Shown in pieces: positions 9,038 through 17,982 of a DNA stretch of 64,000 nt. Each line of letters opens with the position of its first letter. Positions within the stretch are counted from its first letter, which is position 1. A model generated the notes under the pieces. It made no database searches, was not told the DNA's origin, and saw nothing but the letters and a program-made list of their open reading frames with translations. The translations under genes were made by a program, and so were the position numbers. The stretch is from Chryseobacterium sp. S0630 (GTDB lineage Bacteria > Bacteroidota > Bacteroidia > Flavobacteriales > Weeksellaceae): positions 62,001 to 126,000 of the forward strand of contig NZ_JAMZGF010000002.1 in assembly GCF_024158915.1 (NCBI RefSeq), written 5' to 3'.

Positions 9038-10243
9038 ATGATGAAGAATGAAGTAAAAAAGAATGCTTCGTATGTTTTATTAATCATTAATGTTCTGGTT
9101 GTTATATTAATTTCCAGTAACCTCCGTTCACCTATTGTAGCGGTTGCCCCTGTACTGGGAGAAGTAAGAGATGCATTGAAACTGGATAATTTTCAGGTGA
9201 GTCTGCTTACGTCTATTCCACTGTTTATGTTTGCTGCCTGTTCTGTTCTGGTGAGTAGATTTTCCAATAAGTTCGGGATCAGTAAACTTCTGATGTACTC
9301 TCTGATTATTTTAAGCTTCGGGTTATTTTTACGAATCAGTGGATCTCTATGGCTTTTGTTTTTAGGTTCTCTATTCATTGGTTTAGGAATATGCATCGGA
9401 AATGTGGTCACTCCGGGATATGTTAAGAATAATTTTCCGAAGCAGATAGGTCTTATGACGGGAATTTTTGCTGTATCTATGAATCTCACTGCAGCTTTAG
9501 CTTCCGGATTCAGTGTGAAAATAGGAGAACTGACAGGTTTTGGATGGAAAGGATCTCTGGGAATCTGGTTGGTAATTGCTGCATTAGGTTTCCTTGTTCT
9601 ATCATTGGAATTTATATTTAACAAAAGAAATCCGGCTCCACCTAAAACAGCGCTCAGTACTTCAGACTTTAATATGTTCAAATCTGCCCAGGCATGGAAT
9701 ATCAGTATTTTTATGGGACTGCAGTCTTTATTTTATTACTGTCTGGTAGCCTGGCTTCCATCATTTCTTGCTGATTTTCATATGCAGGGAGAAAGCTCGG
9801 GATGGGTATTTTTTGTGATTCAGATCACGATGATTCCTGTGACGTTTTGCTGCCCTATTATTGCCAGTAAAATGAAAGACCAAAGACTGATGATCCTTTT
9901 CATATGTACCCTAATGTTCGGAAGTACCATGATGTTTGTATTCCTGAAATCTCAGTGGATTTATGTAAATGCCGTGATTATTGGTATTTCTAATGGATTG
10001 TCTTTCAGTTTGTCAATTCTGTTCTTTTCTACGAGAACAAAAAGCAGTATCAATGCTGTTAAAATATCAGGAATGGCACAGTCTGTGGGATATCTGATCG
10101 CTGCATTTGGGCCTCCGTTGTTTGGAAAACTGCATGATTGGGATATTTCCTGGAACAGTTCATTCTATTTATTAAGCTGTGCTGTATTGCTGATGCTGTA
10201 TTTTGGATTGAAAGCGGCAAGAAATAAGTATGTGGAAGATTAA
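9038..10243 (+). CDS. MFS transporter, CynX/NimT-like
   Basis: A 401-residue membrane protein with about twelve hydrophobic segments. The N-terminal SSNLRSPIVAVAPVLGEVRD is typical of the CynX/NimT/YycB branch, which includes cyanate and 2-nitroimidazole permeases. GNVVTPGYVKNNFPKQIGLMTG after the fourth helix is also conserved there. The start could be either of two adjacent ATGs (9038 or 9041). It is divergent from the AraC-type regulator, which suggests induced expression, perhaps for efflux of the compound sensed by that regulator. A bidirectional terminator follows at 10265-10298. Confidence 0.85.
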   Translation: MMKNEVKKNASYVLLIINVLVVILISSNLRSPIVAVAPVLGEVRDALKLDNFQVSLLTSIPLFMFAACSVLVSRFSNKFGISKLLMYSLIILSFGLFLRISGSLWLLFLGSLFIGLGICIGNVVTPGYVKNNFPKQIGLMTGIFAVSMNLTAALASGFSVKIGELTGFGWKGSLGIWLVIAALGFLVLSLEFIFNKRNPAPPKTALSTSDFNMFKSAQAWNISIFMGLQSLFYYCLVAWLPSFLADFHMQGESSGWVFFVIQITMIPVTFCCPIIASKMKDQRLMILFICTLMFGSTMMFVFLKSQWIYVNAVIIGISNGLSFSLSILFFSTRTKSSINAVKISGMAQSVGYLIAAFGPPLFGKLHDWDISWNSSFYLLSCAVLLMLYFGLKAARNKYVED

Positions 10244-10264
10244 AGCTTAACCTTCAGCATAACT

Positions 10265-10298
10265 AAAAAAGGATAGAAATAAGTTCTATCCTTTTTTT
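10265..10298. terminator. Bidirectional terminator between convergent genes
   Basis: AAGGATAGAA and TTCTATCCTT form a perfect stem around ATAAG. A run of A lies before it and a run of T after it, so it can work for both the MFS gene (plus) and the serine hydrolase gene (minus). Confidence 0.8.
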
Positions 10299-10312
10299 AT
10301 TTTGTTTCTATG

Positions 10313-11425
10313 TTAATTCTTTTTTAATGCCTTTAATTTCGAGGCCAGCAGACTGCTTAGTTCTACAGCTACACTTCTTTTGCCTGCTTCTACAGAAGCT
10401 GAAGAAATACTTGCATTAAGCTCGGGGATATAAATAGCATCCGTACCCAATCCGCCTCCGTGATTATAGGCTGTCATTCCTCCACTTTTAATTTTCCTGA
10501 TTCCAAGGCAGTAATTGATTTCCAGATTTGGCGGAACATCTGTATACATGAGCTGTAAAATTTTTGGATCTTCAATTACTTTTCCATTAAATAATAACTG
10601 GAAAAACAAGGCCATATCTTTCACATTGGAAGCAATTCCACCACCACCATAGAGATCCCATGAAGGATTAAGTTCTTTTATTTCCCAATTAAACTCTTTC
10701 CAATATTGATTCACCAATGGAAGCGATTTTTTTGGCTGTTTTTCAAGCTGAATAAACCATGTATGATCAAGTCCCAGCTTTTTATAATCTAAAAGACTGC
10801 GCAAAGCCTGATAAAAAGGCTTTCCTGTTTTCTGTTCTATGATTTCAGAAATTAATACATAATTGATATCAGCATATTTGAAAACTGTACCCGGCTCTCC
10901 TATTTTATGTTCTTTTCCTGCCAATGCAATCTGCTCATCCCTTGTCCACTGATGGGTTTTATTACTGTTGATAAAACTGAAGTAATTTTCCGTCACATAA
11001 TCATGAATTCCGGATGTGTGGGATAACAAATGACGAACATTGACTTTATTCAGATCATATCCGGCACTGGAAAGGACTTTTGCTGTTTTGGGAGTTAAAA
11101 GATTTCTCAAAGGATCATCAATGCTTATTTTACCATTTTCTACCAATCTTAGAATAGCGGCTGCCATAAAAGTCTTTGTAGTGCTGGCGATCAGAAGCGG
11201 TTGTGAAGGATTAATGGGTGTATTGCTTTTGTTTCCATTGTATCCTGCTGCATAGCTCCAGGAAATATGCTGATCCGGAGACTCTACATCTACAATCAAT
11301 CCGATCATTTCAGGATGAGCATTGTACGTAGAGTCAACTATTTTTTTTAACAAAGCTTCAGTATTTTGAGCAAAAACAGAGGTACTTATTGCTAAAGAAG
11401 CTGTGATAGAGAGTAGTAAACGCAT
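10313..11425 (-). CDS. Secreted serine hydrolase, beta-lactamase/D-Ala-D-Ala carboxypeptidase fold
   Basis: A 370-residue protein with a signal peptide (about residues 1-19, ending VFAQ) and one class C beta-lactamase-like domain. The catalytic S-x-x-K is S81-T-T-K84, and the late motif is NHGGG near residue 320. The usual Y-x-N is here Y184-A-D186, an Asn-to-Asp change, so activity on beta-lactams is doubtful. An esterase or D-peptidase role in the periplasm is more likely. It is a single gene, convergent with the MFS gene and followed by the shared terminator. Confidence 0.82.
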   Translation of the reverse strand: MRLLLSITASLAISTSVFAQNTEALLKKIVDSTYNAHPEMIGLIVDVESPDQHISWSYAAGYNGNKSNTPINPSQPLLIASTTKTFMAAAILRLVENGKISIDDPLRNLLTPKTAKVLSSAGYDLNKVNVRHLLSHTSGIHDYVTENYFSFINSNKTHQWTRDEQIALAGKEHKIGEPGTVFKYADINYVLISEIIEQKTGKPFYQALRSLLDYKKLGLDHTWFIQLEKQPKKSLPLVNQYWKEFNWEIKELNPSWDLYGGGGIASNVKDMALFFQLLFNGKVIEDPKILQLMYTDVPPNLEINYCLGIRKIKSGGMTAYNHGGGLGTDAIYIPELNASISSASVEAGKRSVAVELSSLLASKLKALKKN

Positions 11426-11495
11426 AACGCAAAAGTATTAAATCTCCTTGTAATTAAAGATCACGAAGAGATTTATTATTTCTATTGTATTGAAT

Positions 11496-12263
11496 TTAAA
11501 AAGGAAGTTCAACTTCTTCTCCGTCGTCAAGGACAAAGCATCTCTCACTTAATCCATTTTCCGTTATTTTTCCCTGAATAAATTTTATGTCTTCTCTGCA
11601 ATGGCTTACCGCTTCCAGATGAGTCACCCAAACCGTAGATTCCGGTGCATATTCACAGACTTTTACAATATCTTCACTGGTCATAATAATAGGATCTCCC
11701 ACAGAGAAAGTGGCAGCACCTCCTGCTACAATGATGTTTTGTGGCTGATGTCTGTCAATTTCTTCTGCAATATCATCATACCAAATCGTGTCTCCTGCAA
11801 TATAAACTGATTGATTTTCTTTTTTAAAAACAAAACCATTCACAATTCCCATCTTCTCTCCTATTTCTCCCGTTCCGTGCTGGCCTTTGGTGGTTGATAT
11901 TGTAATGTTTTTCCATTGAAGCTGATCTTTTACGGTCATAATATTGGTAAAACCCTGTGCTGCAATATGATCTGAAATAACATCCGGACAGATGATCGGA
12001 ATATTTTTACCAAGAAGTCTGACAGCCTCAGAATCCCAATGATCAGGGTGAAGATGAGTGACAGCAACTGCATCAATTTCTTTTAATCTGTTACTTAATT
12101 CTTCTTTATTAAAAGGCAGATCTGTGAGAGGGTTCAGTAATTCGCTTTCTGTCATCGGCATTTTTCCCATAGAGCCTTTTTCACCCAGCATAGGGTCTAC
12201 GAGGATGGAAATTCCATCAATATTCAATAGCAATGTAGCATTGCGCCATAATTGTAATTTCAT
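11496..12263 (-). CDS. MBL-fold metallo-hydrolase (UlaG-like)
   Basis: A 255-residue cytoplasmic protein of the metallo-beta-lactamase superfamily. The dinuclear metal site is shown by THLHPDHWD near residue 70 (H-x-H-x-D-H), followed by GQHGTG and AGDTIWYDD. The short N-terminus (MKLQLWRNATLLLNIDGISILVDPML) is typical of the UlaG-like or YhfI-like group of general hydrolases. The substrate is unknown. It is divergent from an HxlR-type regulator across a 92-bp gap that contains an inverted repeat, so that regulator probably controls it. Confidence 0.82.
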   Translation of the reverse strand: MKLQLWRNATLLLNIDGISILVDPMLGEKGSMGKMPMTESELLNPLTDLPFNKEELSNRLKEIDAVAVTHLHPDHWDSEAVRLLGKNIPIICPDVISDHIAAQGFTNIMTVKDQLQWKNITISTTKGQHGTGEIGEKMGIVNGFVFKKENQSVYIAGDTIWYDDIAEEIDRHQPQNIIVAGGAATFSVGDPIIMTSEDIVKVCEYAPESTVWVTHLEAVSHCREDIKFIQGKITENGLSERCFVLDDGEEVELPF

Positions 12264-12317
12264 TTTGAGTATGTTTGCAGAACAAAGCTATTGCCCGAAG
12301 AGGGTAAAACAATCGAA

Positions 12318-12336
12318 GGTTACCAAAAGGTTAACC
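12318..12336. promoter_or_regulatory. Candidate HxlR operator
   Basis: GGTTACC-AAAA-GGTTAACC lies between the divergent metallo-hydrolase and hxlR-type genes, 20 bp before the regulator ATG. The two arms are near-inverted copies (one base shorter on the left). The position suits autorepression. Confidence 0.4.
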
Positions 12337-12355
12337 ATATATATTCAATTGACTT

Positions 12356-12670
12356 ATGAATTTTGAAGAATTTAAAAACTGTGGATTAAGACGAAGTCTG
12401 GATATTCTTTCAGGGAAATGGAAACCTTTGATTTTACACAATCTTTTTGAAGAAGATCAGGTGCGTTTTGTGGAACTTTGGCGAAATATGCCACGGGTTT
12501 CCAAAAAAGTACTTGCAGAACAGTTGAAACAGCTGGAAGATGATCTTATTATTGAACGGATTGAAGTTTATAATTTTCCCCCTGAAGTACACTATAAATT
12601 AACAGATAAAGGACAAAAGCTTGGGCCTATTCTTTCCGAACTTCATTCATGGGGAAATGAAATGAGGTGA
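12356..12670 (+). CDS. HxlR family transcriptional regulator
   Basis: A 104-residue winged-helix protein. It shows the HxlR signature: C9 in the N-terminal NCGLRRSLDILSGKWKPLILHNL, then the helix-turn-helix FVELWRNMPRVSKKVLAEQLKQLE and the wing IERIEVYNFPPEVHYKLTDKG. HxlR proteins often sense electrophiles or aldehydes, sometimes through the N-terminal cysteine. The divergent neighbour encodes a metallo-hydrolase, the likely target. A palindromic site lies just upstream of its start. Confidence 0.88.
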   Translation: MNFEEFKNCGLRRSLDILSGKWKPLILHNLFEEDQVRFVELWRNMPRVSKKVLAEQLKQLEDDLIIERIEVYNFPPEVHYKLTDKGQKLGPILSELHSWGNEMR

Positions 12671-12726
12671 AATCATTTCACTGATATTTTATATATTGTT
12701 GAAAACTACAGGGTGATAAGATAAAA

Positions 12727-12755
12727 ACCTTACAGGTTCTGGAAACCTATAAGGT
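12727..12755 (+). terminator. Hairpin after hxlR-type gene
   Basis: ACCTTA-c-AGGTT pairs with AACCT-a-TAAGGT around a five-base loop, ahead of an A/T-rich tract. It lies between two convergent genes. Similar hairpins occur as dispersed repeats in related genomes, so it may be a repeat rather than a dedicated terminator. Confidence 0.5.
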
Positions 12756-12797
12756 ATATTAAAAAAATTAAAAAAAATTATTACCGGAACAGATCGT

Positions 12798-14090
12798 TTA
12801 TTCTCTAAACTGATTCAGCACCTCTGTAATATTCTGATAGACAAAATTCAATTCTTCTGATGTAATACAATAAGGAGGAACGAGATAGATTACGTTTCCC
12901 AACGGCCTCATGATAATCCCTCTCTGTAAGAATTCATTGTAAAGCTTCTTCCCTATTTCATTGAAATAAGAAGTGTCATTCCCGGTTTTAAAATCGAACG
13001 CTAAAATAGTTCCGATCTGACGAACCTTTTCTACATGAGGATGCAAAGCAAGTACTTTCACAAACTCTGAATGTTGATGGGTGATGCGCTTGATATTCAT
13101 TTGAGTTTCGTTTGTAAGTAGCAATTCCATACTGGCAAGAGCCGCTGTACAGGCTAAAGGATTAGCTGTAAACGAATGCCCGTGAAATAATGTTTTATAA
13201 CGGTCTTCAGAAAGGAAAGCCTCATAGATTTCATTGGAGCAGGTAGTGATTCCCATTGGCATAGTTCCTCCTGTCAATCCTTTTGAAAAACACATAATAT
13301 CCGGCTTTTCCGTAAGATAATCTGCTGCGAAAAGCTTACCCGTTCTTCCAAATCCTGTAAAAACTTCATCCTGGATCATAAGAACACCTTCTTCCCTACA
13401 GAATTTCATCAGCTGGCTAAGGTCTTCTGCTTTATACATCAACATTCCGGCAGCTCCCTGAACTAATGGCTCATAGATAAAACAAGCCACTTCATCAGCT
13501 AATTCTTTAATCTGTTTCTGCAGGCTTTCCAGATTTTCTGCATTGGGTGTATCTATGAAAACAACTTCAAACAGCATGCTTTCAAAAGGTCTTGTCCAGA
13601 AGCTTTTTCCACTTACAGACATGGCCCCGAAAGTGTCTCCGTGATAGGCGTTTTTAAAAGCTAAAATCTTTGTCTTATTTTTCTCTTGATTGTATGCATA
13701 TTGAATACACATTTTTAAAGCCACTTCCACTGCGGTAGAACCATTATCCGAATAAAAGACCTTTTCCTGGCCAGCCGGAAGAAGTTTCAGTAAATTTTCT
13801 GAAAGCTGTACCGCAGGTTCATGGGTAAATCCTGCGAAAATCACCTGTTCCAGTGTATTTAACTGTTCAAAAACACGTTGTGCAATATAAGGATGAGAAT
13901 GTCCGTGCAAAGTTACCCACCATGACGAGACAACATCCAGATATTTTTTTCCTTCGTTATCATACAGATAAATTCCTTTTCCTTTAACAATAGGAATTAC
14001 GTCATCAGCTGTTTTCATCTGCGTGTACGGATGCCAGTTTACCGCTTTATCTCTCTCCTGCAGGCTGATTTCTTTTGTTATTGTATTCAT
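12798..14090 (-). CDS. bioA: Adenosylmethionine-8-amino-7-oxononanoate aminotransferase
   Basis: A 430-residue PLP enzyme of class III aminotransferases. It converts KAPA to DAPA with SAM as amino donor, the third late step of biotin synthesis. HPYTQMK near the N-terminus, YSDNGSTAVEVALKM, DEVFTGFGRTGK and FSKGLTGGTMPMG (with the PLP lysine) all fit BioA, and the length is normal. It is the last of the biotin genes and is separated from bioB by 429 bp filled by a palindromic repeat, so it may be less tightly co-expressed than the rest. Confidence 0.95.
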   Translation of the reverse strand: MNTITKEISLQERDKAVNWHPYTQMKTADDVIPIVKGKGIYLYDNEGKKYLDVVSSWWVTLHGHSHPYIAQRVFEQLNTLEQVIFAGFTHEPAVQLSENLLKLLPAGQEKVFYSDNGSTAVEVALKMCIQYAYNQEKNKTKILAFKNAYHGDTFGAMSVSGKSFWTRPFESMLFEVVFIDTPNAENLESLQKQIKELADEVACFIYEPLVQGAAGMLMYKAEDLSQLMKFCREEGVLMIQDEVFTGFGRTGKLFAADYLTEKPDIMCFSKGLTGGTMPMGITTCSNEIYEAFLSEDRYKTLFHGHSFTANPLACTAALASMELLLTNETQMNIKRITHQHSEFVKVLALHPHVEKVRQIGTILAFDFKTGNDTSYFNEIGKKLYNEFLQRGIIMRPLGNVIYLVPPYCITSEELNFVYQNITEVLNQFRE

Positions 14091-14175
14091 ATATTGATGT
14101 AAAGAATAGAAATGAGTGATGGAGTTGGATTAAACAATAATTTAGTTGAATATGTTGTCGTAAATGTTGGATTAA

Positions 14176-14420
14176 TCGCAAAGGCGCAAAATTTATCCTC
14201 GATTACTATTATTTTAAGGACGCAAGAACATTTCGACTTCGCTCAATATTAGATTTTCAGCAAGTGAGGTTTCATTTCCTTGTAGTTTTTTTTAAATTTC
14301 ATCTGCTTAATTTGCATAATCTGCGAGAGAATGAAAATTTGCAATGTTAAATTTTATCGGAGATAAAATCTTTGTGCCTTAAAATATTACTTACTACAAA
14401 AACTTTTGCGCCTTCGCGTT
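14176..14420. repeat. Dispersed palindromic repeat, family A, copy 1 (between bioB and bioA)
   Basis: The ends CGCAAAGGCGCAAAA (14177-14191) and TTTTGCGCCTTCGCG (14404-14418) are near-perfect inverted repeats. Inside are AAATTTTATCGGAGATAAAATC and the motif AAGAACATTTCGACTTCGCTC, both shared with other copies in the window. It fills most of the 14091-14519 gap, and no gene is seen there. Confidence 0.8.
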
Positions 14421-14519
14421 TTCCAACTTATAGAGCAGTTTATAAAAGATCAAAAACCAATTTTATAATAAGCGCTATAATACCAATAATCCAACTCATC
14501 ACTCATAATTCATAATTAT

Positions 14520-15503
14520 CTAGCAGCATGTTTCTTTTTTCATCATAGGTTTCAGTCCTAATGTCTGGAGCATCTGCATATCTTCAGAAACTCCCGGATT
14601 TGGTGTTACCAGTAATGTCTCTCTTTCTCCTGTGAAAATGGAGTTAGCTCCTGCCATAAAGCACCATGCCTGCTCTGTTTCAGACATTTCTATACGGCCC
14701 GCACTTAGTCTTACCATAGAAGAAGGCATTACGATTCTTGCGGTGGCAATCATTCTTACCATTTCCCAGGTATCAACTTTTTCATTGTCTTCTAATGGAG
14801 TTCCTGCTACCCTTGCTAATGCATTAATTGGAACGGATTCCGGATGTTTTGGCATTGTTGCCAACGTTAAAAGCATTGAAATTCTGTCTCTGTGCGTTTC
14901 ACCAAGCCCGATGATTCCTCCGGAACACACTGTAATTCCCGCTTTTCTTACGTTATTTATCGTATTGATTCTGTTGTCAAAAGTTCTGGTAGAAATGATT
15001 TCTTCATAATATTGCTCAGAAGTATCAAGGTTGTGATTGTAAGCATATAATCCGGCTTCCTGAAGTCTGATCGCCTGTTCTTCAGTAAGCATTCCCAGCG
15101 TACAACAAACTTCCAGACCAAGATCATTTACTCCTTTTACCATGTCAATTACCCTGTCAAAATCACGGTTATTACGAACTTCACGCCATGCTGCTGCCAT
15201 GCAGAACCTTGAAGATCCGGAATCTTTTGCTTTCTGAGCATGAGCAATTACGGTTTCTGTAGGTAATAAAGCCTGTACTTTGATATCTGTGTGGTAACGG
15301 GCTGCCTGTCCACAGTATGAACAGTCTTCAGGACATCCGCCTGTTTTGATGGATAATAATGTGGAGATCTGCACTTCAGAAGGATCATGCCATTCGCGGT
15401 GTACGGAGGCTGCTTTATAGATCAGCTCCATCAGAGGAAGATGATAAATTTCTTCGATTTCTTCTTTAGTCCAGTTGTTTCTCAATGTTGTTTTTGTATC
15501 CAT
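14520..15503 (-). CDS. bioB: Biotin synthase
   Basis: A 327-residue radical-SAM enzyme inserting sulfur into dethiobiotin. The radical-SAM cluster motif C57-x3-C61-x2-C64 lies in [12 protein letters not shown]. Other BioB signatures are present: [19 protein letters not shown] residues, YNHNLDTS and [11 protein letters not shown]. The length is normal for the family. Its ATG overlaps the bioD stop codon (TAATG), which points to translational coupling. Confidence 0.97.
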   Translation of the reverse strand: MDTKTTLRNNWTKEEIEEIYHLPLMELIYKAASVHREWHDPSEVQISTLLSIKTGGCPEDCSYCGQAARYHTDIKVQALLPTETVIAHAQKAKDSGSSRFCMAAAWREVRNNRDFDRVIDMVKGVNDLGLEVCCTLGMLTEEQAIRLQEAGLYAYNHNLDTSEQYYEEIISTRTFDNRINTINNVRKAGITVCSGGIIGLGETHRDRISMLLTLATMPKHPESVPINALARVAGTPLEDNEKVDTWEMVRMIATARIVMPSSMVRLSAGRIEMSETEQAWCFMAGANSIFTGERETLLVTPNPGVSEDMQMLQTLGLKPMMKKETCC

Positions 15504-16117
15504 TATCCTATTTTTGTTATTGTTAATTGCCTTGCAGCATGTTGTATAGATTCCTTATCCGTACTGTTGATTTCGGGAATCTTTATAATTTTTGTTTCTT
15601 TTTCGATAAAACTGCAGATCACTCTTTCTGTATCTTCCGGAAAATCTCCGTTAAGAATTAAATATTCCAGCTGAATTCCCCTCTGTTGTAAAGCCAGGAT
15701 TGAGAGCAGGCTATGATTAATGCAGCCTAAATAATTTCTGACCACCAATGCTGTCGGAAGGTTTAATTCTTCAATAAGATCTATCATGAAAGTAGTGTCT
15801 GATATAGGAACCATAAGCCCTCCTGCTCCTTCTACAATCAGAGGATTTTCTGTCTCTGGTAATTGAAAATCACTCAGGTGTATGGTGATATTTTCTTCTC
15901 TTGCGGACTGGTGTGGTGATGCAGCCAGCTGTAAACGGTAAGTTTCCGGATGGCAGACATTAGTATCGGTCCATTTTTCAATTTTATGACTGTCTGTATA
16001 GTGAAGATCTCCAGACTGTATGGGTTTCCAGTATTCTGTTTTAAAATGCTGAACCAAAATGGCTGAGCAGACTGTTTTTCCTATTTCGGTTCCTATTCCT
16101 GTTATAAATAATTTCAT
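15503..16117 (-). CDS. bioD: Dethiobiotin synthetase
   Basis: A 204-residue ATP-dependent enzyme closing the ureido ring of DAPA with CO2. The P-loop is [11 protein letters not shown] at residues 7-17. KPIQSGD follows (residues 32-38), and [10 protein letters not shown] near residue 98 is the second BioD signature. It overlaps bioB by one base. The 73 bp upstream, before bioF ends, hold a short G/T-rich direct repeat rather than a promoter that I can recognise. Confidence 0.95.
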   Translation of the reverse strand: MKLFITGIGTEIGKTVCSAILVQHFKTEYWKPIQSGDLHYTDSHKIEKWTDTNVCHPETYRLQLAASPHQSAREENITIHLSDFQLPETENPLIVEGAGGLMVPISDTTFMIDLIEELNLPTALVVRNYLGCINHSLLSILALQQRGIQLEYLILNGDFPEDTERVICSFIEKETKIIKIPEINSTDKESIQHAARQLTITKIG

Positions 16118-16123
16118 GTGGTT

Positions 16124-16160
16124 TGGGATTCGGGGTTCGGGATTCGTGTTCCGAGTTTTG
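16124..16160. repeat. Short direct repeat between bioF and bioD
   Basis: The heptamer-like unit GGATTCG/GGTTCG occurs three times in tandem (GGGATTCGGGGTTCGGGATTCG pattern) within the 73-bp gap. Its function is unknown. Confidence 0.5.
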
Positions 16161-16190
16161 AAGGTTTACTTCTTTAGTTGTGTTATCGCT

Positions 16191-17300
16191 TTAAATAAAT
16201 TCTTTAATAATTCCGGTGAGTTTTACAATTTCTTCTTCCTTATTAAAGCTGTGGAGGCAGATTCTCAGTCTTTCGCTTCCTTCTTTTACTGTAGGGCTGT
16301 ATATGGCATAGGTTAAAAATCCTTCTTCAGATAAAATATCCTGTAATTCTTTCAGTCTTTGGTTGTCCGGGATCACAATAGCCTGAACCGGGCTGGTTTC
16401 TGCTGATGGAGACTGTAAATTTCTGCTTCGGAAAACTTTGATGTTATCCTGAAGTTTTTTAGCCAAGTCATGATTTTGATCTAAAAATTCATATCCGGTT
16501 TTGATACTCATCCACTGAAAATCCTGTGCTGATGTGGTATAAATAAACGGACTTGCAAAATTAATCAGGTAAGATTTCACTGTTTCATTGCAAAGGATGG
16601 CCGCTCCATGAGCTCCCAGAGCTTTTCCGTAGGTCACCACTACAGCGGAAACCTGATTCTGTAATTGGAATTTTTCAATCAATCCATATCCAAAAACGCC
16701 AAATGCATGGGCTTCATCTACAATCAAAGAGGCCTTATATTTACTGGCTATCGCAGCGATTTCCTGAAGAGGAGCAAAATCTCCCTCCATGGAGTAAAGA
16801 CTTTCTATCGCGATATAACAGTGTCCTTTCTGTCTTTTTAAAATATTTTCAAGATCTTCAGGGTCATTATGCTTGAATTTCAACTTCTTAGCATTTGAAA
16901 GTTTACAAGCATCATGTACTGACCGATGGATATGTTCGTCCACAATAACAGTATCATGACGGCTTGGAAGTGTAGAGAATAAAGCCAGATTCGCATTATA
17001 TCCGGATGGAAAAAGCAATGCAGACTCAAACTGATGTTTTTGAGCAATATCCTTTTCCACAGAAACTGTCATATCACTGTTTCCGCTAATCAATCTTGAA
17101 CCTGTACTTCCGGAAAGCAGCTGAGGGTTATCTGTAACCTTTTGCAGCAGTAATTGTTGAAGCTCTTTACTTTTTGCCAACCCCAAATAATCATTGGAAT
17201 AAAAATCAATTCCATCAGACTGAATTCGCAAACGCCTTAACGTCCCTTCCTCCTTTCTTTTGTCAAGAGATTCCTGAAAACGAGAGCTATTGTTAAGCAT
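16191..17300 (-). CDS. bioF: 8-amino-7-oxononanoate synthase (KAPA synthase)
   Basis: A 369-residue PLP enzyme of the alpha-oxoamine synthase family. It condenses pimeloyl-ACP or -CoA with alanine, the first late step of biotin synthesis. GSTGSRLISGNSD, DEAHAFGVFG (PLP-pyridine Asp) and TYGKALGAHGAA (PLP lysine) are clear. At 369 residues it is slightly short for BioF but no motif is missing. Its start overlaps the upstream diiron-protein gene by 8 bp, so the two are translationally coupled. Given the bioD-bioB-bioA neighbours, BioF rather than a related oxoamine synthase is well supported. Confidence 0.92.
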   Translation of the reverse strand: MLNNSSRFQESLDKRKEEGTLRRLRIQSDGIDFYSNDYLGLAKSKELQQLLLQKVTDNPQLLSGSTGSRLISGNSDMTVSVEKDIAQKHQFESALLFPSGYNANLALFSTLPSRHDTVIVDEHIHRSVHDACKLSNAKKLKFKHNDPEDLENILKRQKGHCYIAIESLYSMEGDFAPLQEIAAIASKYKASLIVDEAHAFGVFGYGLIEKFQLQNQVSAVVVTYGKALGAHGAAILCNETVKSYLINFASPFIYTTSAQDFQWMSIKTGYEFLDQNHDLAKKLQDNIKVFRSRNLQSPSAETSPVQAIVIPDNQRLKELQDILSEEGFLTYAIYSPTVKEGSERLRICLHSFNKEEEIVKLTGIIKEFI

Positions 17301-17916
17301 AATTTAACTGAACCACTTCCTGAGTAATTGCATTGATCCACTCTTCGTGCAGTTCTTTTTCTATCGTCAGAATTTGATCCGCGTGATGTTTCCAATCTGG
17401 CGAAAATTCATTAAGCTGGTTAATCATTTCTTCCAAATGTCCTTCTTCTTCCAGAATAATAGATTTTACCATAATTTTAGAAGAAGCTTCAGTAAGCGCC
17501 TGCTGATATACGGGATAAAGCTCATCTGCACGAACTTCAATAGCATAGGTTACAAAAAGATAAGCGGCATATTTAATATCTGTTTTGTCAAGATTGAAAG
17601 CCTTCTGTAGATAACGACAGGCTTTAATATCCAATGAGTGAAGATATTGGCTTGTGGCTATAGGCGCCAGAAGCTCTGTACTTTCATAGGTTTTGCAAAG
17701 TTCGGGGTTTATTTTGCCAATTTGTTTTTTTAAATAATAGGCGTGACGGTGTTCTTCAGCAGCATGTTTCAGCTGGATCTGAGAAACCAGGGTTGGATGT
17801 TCACATTTTGATATTTTTCTTGCACCGGCATTTTCCATAAAAGAAAGCGTATTCAGCCATTTGGCATGGGTACTTCCTTCCTGTACAATTTTTTTTAACA
17901 GATGATTAAATTCCAT
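17293..17916 (-). CDS. Ferritin-like diiron protein, first gene of the biotin operon, unknown function
   Basis: A 207-residue all-helical protein. Two E-x-x-H motifs (E55/H58 in AAEEHRHAYY and E157/H160 in LEEEGHLEEM), an extra carboxylate E127 in IEVRADELY and a possible first-helix ligand E13 make a complete ferritin-like diiron site. I do not recognise a characterised member. The gene opens the biotin operon and overlaps bioF by 8 bp, so a role in biotin synthesis is likely by context. An O2-dependent step in making or releasing the pimeloyl precursor is one possibility, because no bioC, bioH or bioI is nearby. A protective or redox role cannot be excluded. Confidence 0.75.
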   Translation of the reverse strand: MEFNHLLKKIVQEGSTHAKWLNTLSFMENAGARKISKCEHPTLVSQIQLKHAAEEHRHAYYLKKQIGKINPELCKTYESTELLAPIATSQYLHSLDIKACRYLQKAFNLDKTDIKYAAYLFVTYAIEVRADELYPVYQQALTEASSKIMVKSIILEEEGHLEEMINQLNEFSPDWKHHADQILTIEKELHEEWINAITQEVVQLNYA

Positions 17917-17934
17917 AGATTTTTATTTTGATGT

Positions 17935-17966
17935 CAAAAGTAGTATATTGCCGGATGGTTACATTG
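17935..17966. promoter_or_regulatory. Divergent control region of the biotin operon and MocR gene
   Basis: A -7-type element TACTTTTG reads toward the biotin operon (complement of 17935-17942). Two direct repeats TA(T/C)ATTG lie at 17944-17950 and 17960-17966, spaced 16 bp start to start. Direct repeats are the usual operator form for MocR proteins. The intergenic space is only 66 bp. Confidence 0.4.
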
Positions 17967-17982
17967 TGCCAGTTTTGATATT

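Noticed and set aside
12264..12355. Biotin or other riboswitch ahead of regulator genes
   Set aside because: Intergenic regions here are short and hold only simple dyads; no known riboswitch core could be recognised.
16118..16190. tRNA-like GGTTCG motif between bioF and bioD
   Set aside because: The GGTTCG string is part of a short direct repeat; no cloverleaf can be drawn around it.
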